Positions 5,888 through 10,693 of a DNA stretch of 10,693 nucleotides are shown here, piece by piece (the first letter of the stretch is position 1; the number at the start of each line of letters is the position of its first letter). The notes below the pieces were generated by a model that made no database searches, had not been told where the DNA came from, and was given only the letters and a program-made list of their open reading frames with translations. The position numbers and the translations under genes were made by a program. Source of the stretch: an uncultured Desulfovibrio sp. (GTDB lineage Bacteria; Desulfobacterota; Desulfovibrionia; Desulfovibrionales; Desulfovibrionaceae); contig URTO01000038.1 in assembly GCA_900550745.1 (NCBI GenBank), forward strand, positions 1-10,693. The letters run 5' to 3'.

Positions 5888-5937
5888 TTGGGGAGGGAGA
5901 ACCCTTCTGGAGAAGGGCTTTTCCCTCCCCTCCCCAA
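5888..5937 (+). terminator. Purine/pyrimidine hairpin behind gcvT
   Basis: TTGGGGAGGG (5888-5897) pairs with CCCTCCCCAA (5928-5937), enclosing an inner hairpin CCCTTC (5902-5907), TGGA, GAAGGG (5912-5917). The right half and its flank CAAACCCCAC closely match the hairpin behind lplA at 10626-10680, so the two are copies of one element. It sits 20 bases past the gcvT stop, where a 3'-end or terminator role is likely, although there is no terminal T-run. Confidence 0.5.
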
Positions 5938-6035
5938 ACCCCACCGTTCCCTCTCCCAAGACGTTTGTAATGGGGGCGGGGGAGGCGAGTGGGCCTTGTT
6001 GAAAAACGAAGAGGGAACTCCTGACGCGCTCGGGG

Positions 6036-6094
6036 CCGTCCGTATCCGCTCCGGTTGAAACGTTGTTTCGGCCGGAGCGGATACGGACGGTTTT
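6036..6094 (+). terminator. Very strong hairpin (19-bp perfect stem) with TTTT
   Basis: CCGTCCGTATCCGCTCCGG (6036-6054) and its exact reverse complement (6072-6090) enclose a second 5-bp stem, GAAAC (6057-6061) with GTTTC (6065-6069), and TTTT follows at 6091-6094. This should be a strong terminator or a stable barrier to 3' exonucleases on the plus strand. It lies between gcvT and gcvH, so it should cut or strongly reduce read-through from gcvT. Confidence 0.6.
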
Positions 6095-6102
6095 GAGGGG
6101 GT

Positions 6103-6157
6103 CCGGGGGGAATCATTCCTCCCGGGCGGGGTCAAGGGGCGGCAGCCCTTTGCCGCC
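6103..6157 (+). repeat. Two GC-rich hairpins upstream of gcvH
   Basis: CCGGGGGGAA (6103-6112) pairs with TTCCTCCCGG (6116-6125) around TCA, with one G-T pair. GGCGGCA (6138-6144) pairs with TGCCGCC (6151-6157) around a 6-nt loop. Alternatively CAAGGGGC (6133-6140) pairs with GCCCTTTG (6145-6152) around GGCA, so the second hairpin has two exclusive forms. The GGGGTCAAGGGGCGGCAGCC wording resembles dispersed intergenic sequences I recall from GC-rich proteobacteria. The function is unknown. Confidence 0.45.
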
Positions 6158-6200
6158 GGAGGCATACCATAAATATCAACCGCACGAGAGGAACACGATC

Positions 6201-6578
6201 ATGTCCAACATTCCCGCCGAACTGCGTTACTCGGAAGATCACGAATGGATCAGCACCTCCGCCCCGTGGAAGATCGGCGTGAGCGATTACGCCCAGAACG
6301 CCCTCGGCGACCTCACCTATGTGGAACTGCCTTCCGTGGGCGACACCTTTGAGAAAGGCCAGGAATTCGGCACGCTCGAATCCACCAAGTCCGTGAGCCC
6401 CCTGCTCATGCCCGTCGCGGGTACCGTCAAGGCCGTCAACGAAGCTCTGGCGGACGCCCCTGAAAAAGTGAATCAGGATCCCTACGGCGAAGGCTGGATC
6501 ATCGAAATCGAGGCCGCCGAAGGCGTGGGCGAACTGCTGGATGCCGCGGCATACAAGGCGCATCTGGAGACCCTGTAA
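6201..6578 (+). CDS. gcvH: Glycine cleavage H-protein (lipoyl carrier)
   Basis: A 125-residue lipoyl-domain protein that carries the aminomethyl group between P-, T- and L-proteins in the cytoplasm. Hallmarks are LRYSEDHEWI (8-17), IGVSDYAQNALGDLTYVELP (25-44), and the lipoylation site GTLESTKSVSPLLMPVAGTV (57-76), in which Lys63 is the modified residue. DPYGEGWIIEIE near residues 94-105 matches the family's NxDPYGxGW motif. The length is typical. ATG 6201 is supported by GAGGA eight bases upstream. The frame is open further upstream only through the hairpins. Its stop overlaps the gcvPA start by one base (TAATG), which points to translational coupling. Lipoate is probably added by the LplA encoded at 9565. 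Confidence 0.95.
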   Translation: MSNIPAELRYSEDHEWISTSAPWKIGVSDYAQNALGDLTYVELPSVGDTFEKGQEFGTLESTKSVSPLLMPVAGTVKAVNEALADAPEKVNQDPYGEGWIIEIEAAEGVGELLDAAAYKAHLETL

Positions 6579-7900
6579 TGCATCGTTATTTCCCCCACAC
6601 CGCGGAAGACGAAGCGCAGATGCTCGGCGTCGTCGGCGCCGACAGGGTGGAGGATCTGTTTTCCTCCATCCCGGCGGATTGCCGCCACGAAGGCGCGCTT
6701 CCTCTGACCGCCATGACGGAGTGGGAACTGACGGCGCAGGCTGAAGCGCTGGCCGCTTCCATGCCTGCAGCCGGTTCCGCGTGGATCGGCGCGGGAAGCT
6801 ACCAGCACTACATCCCCGCCGTTGTCCCGGCTCTTGCCGGCCGTTCCGAATTTTACACAGCCTACACGCCGTACCAGCCGGAAATCAGCCAGGGTACGCT
6901 GCAGGGCATCTTTGAATTCCAGACGCTCATAGCCCGTCTGCTCGGCATGGAAGTGGCCAACGCCTCCATGTACGACGGCGCGACCGCGCTGGCCGAAGGT
7001 GCGCTGATGGCCTGCCGCCTGACCAAGCGCAGCGCCGTGGCGGTTTCGCAGGCCCTGCATCCCCATTACCGCACGGTGCTGGACACGTACTGCAACGCCA
7101 ACGGCATTGAAGTGCGCGACCTCACCATGACCGAAGAGGGCGGCACCAGCCTTGAGCACCTCAAGGACGATACGGAACTCGCCGCGCTGATCGTGCAGTC
7201 CCCCAACGTCTTCGGCGTGGTCGAACACCTTGCCGAACAGGCCGAATGGATCCACGCCCGCAAGGGGCTGCTGATCACCGGCTTCACCGAAGCGATGGCC
7301 TATGGCCTGCTGGCCACCCCCGGCAGCCAGGGCGCGGACATCGTGTGCGGCGAAGGGCAGAGCTTCGGCCTGTCGCAGGCGTTCGGCGGCCCTTATCTGG
7401 GGCTTATGGCGACCCGCAAGGCTTTCGTCCGCAACCTGCCGGGCCGTCTCGTGGGCCAGACCGTGGACAACAAGGGCAAGCGCGCCTTCGTGCTCACCCT
7501 GTCCACCCGCGAGCAGCACATCCGCCGCGAAAAGGCCGTGTCCAACATCTGCTCCAACGCCGGGCTGTGCGCCATGACCTGCGCCATGTACCTTGCGAGC
7601 GTGGGCGGCACGGGCCTCCGCCATATGGCCCAGCTCAACCGGGACAAGGCCGAGTACCTCAAGGCCGGCCTCGCCAAGCTCGGCTTCCGCCCCGTGTATT
7701 CCGGCCAGACCTTCAATGAATTCGTGATGGCCGCTCCCGCCGGTTTCGACGCCAAGTGGAAACGCCTCCTCGAAGAAAAGAAGATCATGTTCGGCATGGA
7801 GCTGTCCAAGTGGTATCCGCTTGCCGACAGCTACCTTTTCTGTGTTACGGAAACCCGGAGCCGCGCCGACATCGACGCCATCCTGAAGGAGATCGCCTGA
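6578..7900 (+). CDS. gcvPA: Glycine dehydrogenase (decarboxylating) subunit 1
   Basis: A 440-residue N-terminal half of the split P-protein. Together with GcvPB it decarboxylates glycine with pyridoxal phosphate and loads the aminomethyl group on GcvH. Family marks are RYFPHTAEDEAQML at the N-terminus, VEDLFSSIP (24-32), GAGSYQHYIPAVV (71-83), FYTAYTPYQPEISQGTLQ (92-109) and ANASMYDGATA (127-137). The length is that of stand-alone subunit 1. The pyridoxal-binding lysine is expected in GcvPB, not here. The ATG shares its A with the gcvH stop codon, and the gene's own stop shares one base with the gcvPB start (TGATG), so the three genes are surely co-transcribed and probably made in fixed ratio. 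Confidence 0.95.
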   Translation: MHRYFPHTAEDEAQMLGVVGADRVEDLFSSIPADCRHEGALPLTAMTEWELTAQAEALAASMPAAGSAWIGAGSYQHYIPAVVPALAGRSEFYTAYTPYQPEISQGTLQGIFEFQTLIARLLGMEVANASMYDGATALAEGALMACRLTKRSAVAVSQALHPHYRTVLDTYCNANGIEVRDLTMTEEGGTSLEHLKDDTELAALIVQSPNVFGVVEHLAEQAEWIHARKGLLITGFTEAMAYGLLATPGSQGADIVCGEGQSFGLSQAFGGPYLGLMATRKAFVRNLPGRLVGQTVDNKGKRAFVLTLSTREQHIRREKAVSNICSNAGLCAMTCAMYLASVGGTGLRHMAQLNRDKAEYLKAGLAKLGFRPVYSGQTFNEFVMAAPAGFDAKWKRLLEEKKIMFGMELSKWYPLADSYLFCVTETRSRADIDAILKEIA

Positions 7901-9381
7901 TGAGCAATCAGTCTTGGCCCGGGGTGTCGAGTCTCGTACTGAACGAGCCCCTGCTGTGGGAAAAAGGCCGCCCCGGACGCGTGGGCGTGAGCCTGCCCGA
8001 ATCGGACGTGCCCGCCGCCCCTTATGAGGCGGAGGGTATGGTGCGGACGGAGCTGAATCTGCCCGACCTTGCCGAACTGGATGTGGTGCGCCACTACACG
8101 CGCCTTTCCACGTGGAACTTCGGTGTGGACACGGGCATGTATCCGCTCGGTTCCTGCACCATGAAATACAACCCCAAGATCAACGAAAAGATCGCCGCGC
8201 TGCCCGGTTTTGCCGGTGCGCATCCGCTGTTCCCCTCCGAATATTCGCAGGGCGCGCTGCGGGTGCTGTACGAAACCGAGCAGATGCTGTGCGCCGTGAC
8301 CGGCCTTGAGGCGTGCAGCCTCCAGCCTTCCGCCGGTGCGCACGGCGAACTGACCGGCATCATGCTCATTCAGGCATGGCACCGGGCTCAGGGCAACACG
8401 CGCACCAAGATGCTCATCCCCGACACCGCGCACGGCACCAACCCGGCCAGCGCCGCCCTGTGCGGCTTCTCGTCGGTAAAGGTTCCGCTCGGCCCCGACG
8501 GCATCCTGACCGTTGAGGACGTGGCCGCCCTGATGGATGACGACTGCGCCGGGATCATGATCACGAACCCGAACACGCTCGGCCTGTTCGAGTCCAACAT
8601 CAAGGAAATCGCCGAACTCGTGCACGCCCGCGGCGGCCTCGTCTACGGCGACGGCGCGAACCTGAACGCGATCATGGGCTATGCCCACATGGGCCATATC
8701 GGGATCGACGTCATGCACATGAACCTGCACAAGACGTTCTCCACCCCGCACGGCGGCGGCGGCCCCGGCTCCGGCGCGATCTGCGTGAGCAAGACGCTTG
8801 TGCCGTTCCTGCCCGGCCCCCGTCTGGTCGAAACCGACGGCAAGCTCGGTTGGGTGGACAACTCCGTCGATGCAGGCGGGCAGTCCATCGGCCGTATGCA
8901 TCCCTTCTGGGGGCAGTTCGGCGTAGTCCTGCGCGCATGGGCCTACCTGAAGACCCTCGGCCCGGATCTGAAGCGTGCCAGTGAGCTGGCCGTGCTCAAC
9001 GCGAACTACATCAAGTTCAGCCTCAAGGATCTGTACGATCTGCCTTTCCCGCAGCCGTCCCTGCACGAATGCGTGTTCACGGACAAGAAGCAGGAAGGGT
9101 TCGGGGTCAGCACGATGGACATCGCCAAGCGCCTGATCGACTGCGGCATCCATCCGCCGACGATCTATTTCCCGCTGGTGGTGCACGGCGCGATCATGAT
9201 CGAGCCCACCGAGTCGGAAAACCTTGAGGATCTGGACGCGTTCATTGAGGCCATGCGTTCCATCGCGCAGTTGGCCGAAACCGACGCCGATCTGTTGCAT
9301 GCCTCTCCGACCCGGACCAAGGTGGGCCGCGTCGATGAAGTCGGCGCAGCCCGCAAGCCCGTTCTGACGGGCGATATGTAA
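7900..9381 (+). CDS. gcvPB: Glycine dehydrogenase (decarboxylating) subunit 2
   Basis: A 493-residue C-terminal half of the split P-protein, which holds the pyridoxal phosphate site. Seen blocks are RHYTRLSTWNFGVDTGMYPL (64-83) with GSCTMKYNPK following, EACSLQPSAGAHGE (137-150), IPDTAHGTNPASA (173-185), ITNPNTLGLFE (221-231) and MNLHKTFSTPHGGGGPGSG (274-292). Lys278 in this last motif is the expected Schiff-base lysine, and the glycine run after it is characteristic. ATG 7900 overlaps the gcvPA stop by one base and has AAGGAG eight bases upstream. No frameshift or missing motif is apparent. A fold and a terminator follow before lplA. Confidence 0.95.
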   Translation: MSNQSWPGVSSLVLNEPLLWEKGRPGRVGVSLPESDVPAAPYEAEGMVRTELNLPDLAELDVVRHYTRLSTWNFGVDTGMYPLGSCTMKYNPKINEKIAALPGFAGAHPLFPSEYSQGALRVLYETEQMLCAVTGLEACSLQPSAGAHGELTGIMLIQAWHRAQGNTRTKMLIPDTAHGTNPASAALCGFSSVKVPLGPDGILTVEDVAALMDDDCAGIMITNPNTLGLFESNIKEIAELVHARGGLVYGDGANLNAIMGYAHMGHIGIDVMHMNLHKTFSTPHGGGGPGSGAICVSKTLVPFLPGPRLVETDGKLGWVDNSVDAGGQSIGRMHPFWGQFGVVLRAWAYLKTLGPDLKRASELAVLNANYIKFSLKDLYDLPFPQPSLHECVFTDKKQEGFGVSTMDIAKRLIDCGIHPPTIYFPLVVHGAIMIEPTESENLEDLDAFIEAMRSIAQLAETDADLLHASPTRTKVGRVDEVGAARKPVLTGDM

Positions 9382-9396
9382 ACGAAAAACAGCCGA

Positions 9397-9487
9397 GGGG
9401 GGGAAGGGATCAGCAAAGAACGCTTTGCCGCCGCCAAGGATTACGGGCGACGCCCGACGGTTCGCCGTCGGGGATTCCTTCTCCTCT
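9397..9487 (+). promoter_or_regulatory. Predicted three-way-junction RNA fold upstream of lplA
   Basis: GGGGGGGAAGGGATC (9397-9411) can pair without gaps with GATTCCTTCTCCTCT (9473-9487), giving a 15-bp closing helix with four G-T pairs. Inside are GCAAAG (9413-9418) with CTTTGC (9423-9428) on an AACG loop, and CCCGACGG (9453-9460) with CCGTCGGG (9465-9472) on a TTCG tetraloop, a very stable cap. The third arm abuts the closing helix, so it could stack on it. It may simply be the 3'-end structure of gcvPB. Its place before a terminator and lplA also allows a regulatory leader. No known riboswitch class is recognised. Confidence 0.45.
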
Positions 9488-9513
9488 CTTTGCCGTTTTC
9501 CCGGCCCTTTGGG

Positions 9514-9552
9514 ACTTTCATAATGGGACTGCGCCATTATGGAAGTTTTTTT
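9514..9552 (+). terminator. Intrinsic terminator abutting the lplA ribosome site
   Basis: ACTTTCATAATGG (9514-9526) pairs with CCATTATGGAAGT (9534-9546), a 13-bp stem with one G-T pair and a 7-nt loop, directly followed by a run of T (9546-9552). The lplA Shine-Dalgarno GGAG is at 9555-9558 and its ATG at 9565. A promoter cannot fit between them, so lplA must be transcribed through this terminator or made from an RNA in which it is disrupted. That makes it a candidate attenuator. Confidence 0.75.
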
Positions 9553-9564
9553 ATGGAGTTCCGC

Positions 9565-10605
9565 ATGTATTGGATTGTAAATCACTCCCTTGACCCGGCA
9601 TTCAACCTTGCGCTTGAGGAACATTTTTTAGGCCGGATCGAGCCCGGACATCCCGGTTACGCCATCCTGTGGCAGAACAGCCCGACCATCGTGGTGGGGC
9701 GGTTCCAGAACACCCGTCAGGAAGTGAACGCCGATTTCGTGCGCGAACGCGGGATCAGCGTGGTGCGCCGGATGACGGGCGGGGGCGCGGTCTATCACGA
9801 CGCCGGGACGCTCAACTATACCTTCATCCATCATCTGGAGAAGGAAGGAACCCTGCCCGCCTTCAGTGAAGCCGGAAAACCCATTGCCGAGGCGCTGCAA
9901 AAGCTCGGCCTGCCCGTGGCCTTTTCCGGGCGCAACGATCTGATGCTGGACGGCCTGAAGGTGGCTGGCGTGGCGCACTGCCGCCGGGGGATGCGCTATC
10001 TGCATCACGGCTGCATTCTGGTCGACAGCGATCTCGATGTCCTGTCTCAGGCGCTCAATGTGGACCCGGCCAAGTACAAGTCAAAGGGCGTGGCCTCTGT
10101 CCGCAGCCGCGTGGGGAATCTGGCCGGGTATTTGGCGGAGCACTCCCCGGATCGGCCGCCGCTGACGGTGCAGCGCGTGCGCGATGCGATCATGGAGCAC
10201 CGTTCCGGGGATGAATACCGGATGAGCGCGGCGGATTTCGTCGCCGTCACCCGTCTGCGGGACGCCAAATATTCGACGTGGGATTGGACGTACGGCGCAT
10301 CGCCTCCGTTCACGGAGCGCAAGGCGCAGCGTTTCCCTTGGGGGAAGGTGGAAGTTTCCTACGACATCCGGCAGGGCAGCGTGGCCGAGTGCCATTTTTA
10401 CGGCGATTTCTTCATGGCCGGGCCGGGCAAGAGCCTGACCGACGAGGCGAGCGGTTGCGAGATCTGTGATCTTGAGGAGGCCATGCGCGGCGTCCCCTAC
10501 ACGAACGAGGCCCTTTCGCCCGTGCTTGACCGTTTTCCGCTGCATCTGCTGTTCAGCGGCTGCGATCCTGTTGAGCTGAAAGCCTTTTTGCTGCCGGGCA
10601 GGTAG
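9565..10605 (+). CDS. lplA: Lipoate-protein ligase A
   Basis: A 346-residue cytoplasmic enzyme that activates free lipoate with ATP and joins it to a lysine of lipoyl domains, here most likely GcvH. The N-terminus LDPAFNLALEEHF (9-21) is typical. RRMTGGGAVYHDAGTLNY (68-85) is the LplA lipoyl-AMP signature. NDLMLDGLKVAGVA (124-137) carries Lys132, equivalent to the catalytic-site lysine of E. coli LplA, and LHHGCILVDSDLDVL (146-160) and SKGVASVRSRVGNL (173-186) are also conserved. A C-terminal accessory domain (about 255-346) is present, so it is a full-length two-domain LplA, close to the 338 residues of E. coli. ATG 9565 has GGAG six bases upstream and gives the family start. The longer in-frame starts read through the terminator. 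No lipB or lipA gene is in the window. Confidence 0.93.
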   Translation: MYWIVNHSLDPAFNLALEEHFLGRIEPGHPGYAILWQNSPTIVVGRFQNTRQEVNADFVRERGISVVRRMTGGGAVYHDAGTLNYTFIHHLEKEGTLPAFSEAGKPIAEALQKLGLPVAFSGRNDLMLDGLKVAGVAHCRRGMRYLHHGCILVDSDLDVLSQALNVDPAKYKSKGVASVRSRVGNLAGYLAEHSPDRPPLTVQRVRDAIMEHRSGDEYRMSAADFVAVTRLRDAKYSTWDWTYGASPPFTERKAQRFPWGKVEVSYDIRQGSVAECHFYGDFFMAGPGKSLTDEASGCEICDLEEAMRGVPYTNEALSPVLDRFPLHLLFSGCDPVELKAFLLPGR

Positions 10606-10617
10606 GGTAGGGTGGGG
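10596..10617 (+). other. G-run cluster, possible G-quadruplex, across the lplA stop
   Basis: Four G-runs (10596-10598, 10605-10607, 10610-10612, 10614-10617) with gaps of 6, 2 and 1 bases lie on the coding strand and span the TAG stop codon, nine bases before the next hairpin. In mRNA they could form a quadruplex at the 3' end of lplA. This is a pattern match only. Confidence 0.35.
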
Positions 10618-10625
10618 TGGCTATA

Positions 10626-10680
10626 TTGGGGAAGGGAGGGAAAACTTTTCTGAAGAAAAGCTTTTCCCTCCCTTCCCCAA
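10626..10680 (+). terminator. 19-bp perfect purine/pyrimidine hairpin behind lplA
   Basis: TTGGGGAAGGGAGGGAAAA (10626-10644) and its exact complement (10662-10680) enclose an inner stem CTTTTC (10645-10650), TGAA, GAAAAG (10655-10660), with a single bulged C at 10661. The flank ACCCCATCC follows. It begins 20 bases after the lplA stop, exactly as the related hairpin at 5888-5937 begins 20 bases after gcvT. A 3'-end or terminator role is likely. A dispersed element that prefers gene ends would look the same. Confidence 0.65.
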
Positions 10681-10693
10681 ACCCCATCCCTCC

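Larger units (their letters stand above)
5868..6200 (+). other. Hairpin-packed gap between gcvT and gcvH
   Basis: This 333-base gap has no gene. It holds at least four hairpins in a row: 5888-5937, 6036-6090, 6103-6125 and 6138-6157, plus a 9-bp inverted repeat, GTTCCCTCT (5946-5954) with AGAGGGAAC (6010-6018). The AT-rich bases just before gcvH (about 6163-6178) could hold a promoter, but I find no pair of boxes at proper spacing. The tight packing of the later genes makes this gap stand out. Confidence 0.8.

Noticed and set aside
9490..9564. Upstream starts for lplA
   Set aside because: They lie within or at the edge of the terminator hairpin and add residues absent in LplA proteins; ATG 9565 has GGAG at the right distance.
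4641..9624. Long minus-strand frames opposite gcvT, gcvPA, gcvPB and lplA
   Set aside because: They mirror well-supported plus-strand genes, have Arg/Gly/His-rich translations, and no ribosome sites or known domains.

Overview
The window looks like chromosomal DNA of a GC-rich anaerobic deltaproteobacterium, most likely in the Desulfovibrionaceae (Desulfovibrio/Bilophila type). That assignment is an inference. It rests on the gcvT-gcvH-gcvPA-gcvPB-lplA order with a split P-protein, and on G-rich purine/pyrimidine hairpins in the gaps that I recall as common in that family. No phage, transposase, tRNA or rRNA gene is seen.

Layout. 1-484: no convincing gene, partly AT-rich. 485-3486 (minus strand): a CPA2-type cation/proton antiporter of the YbaL/KefB class, followed by an EamA/DMT permease. 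The antiporter's 3' end runs into four copies of a 24-bp imperfect repeat spaced exactly 61 bp apart, and then an intrinsic terminator. 3487-4055: a divergent, hairpin-rich intergenic region. 4056-4508 (plus strand): an Lrp/AsnC regulator. 4623-10605 (plus strand): the glycine cleavage genes gcvT, gcvH, gcvPA and gcvPB, then the lipoate-protein ligase lplA. The window closes in a 19-bp perfect-stem hairpin.

How the genes work together. GcvPA/GcvPB decarboxylate glycine and load the aminomethyl group on the lipoyl arm of GcvH. GcvT moves the one-carbon unit to tetrahydrofolate. LplA probably attaches lipoate to GcvH Lys63. The L-protein (lipoamide dehydrogenase) is not in the window. The Lrp-type gene next to gcvT is the obvious candidate regulator, possibly glycine-responsive. 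I found no glycine riboswitch.

The unusual content is between the genes. It comprises (i) the 61-bp-period repeat array in the antiporter 3' untranslated region, (ii) a textbook terminator whose T-run ends 12 nt before the lplA start codon, behind a large predicted fold, (iii) a 333-bp stack of hairpins, one with a 19-bp perfect stem, splitting gcvT from gcvHPAPB, and (iv) a tiny ORF with a perfect Shine-Dalgarno upstream of the regulator. These are offered as hypotheses read from sequence only.
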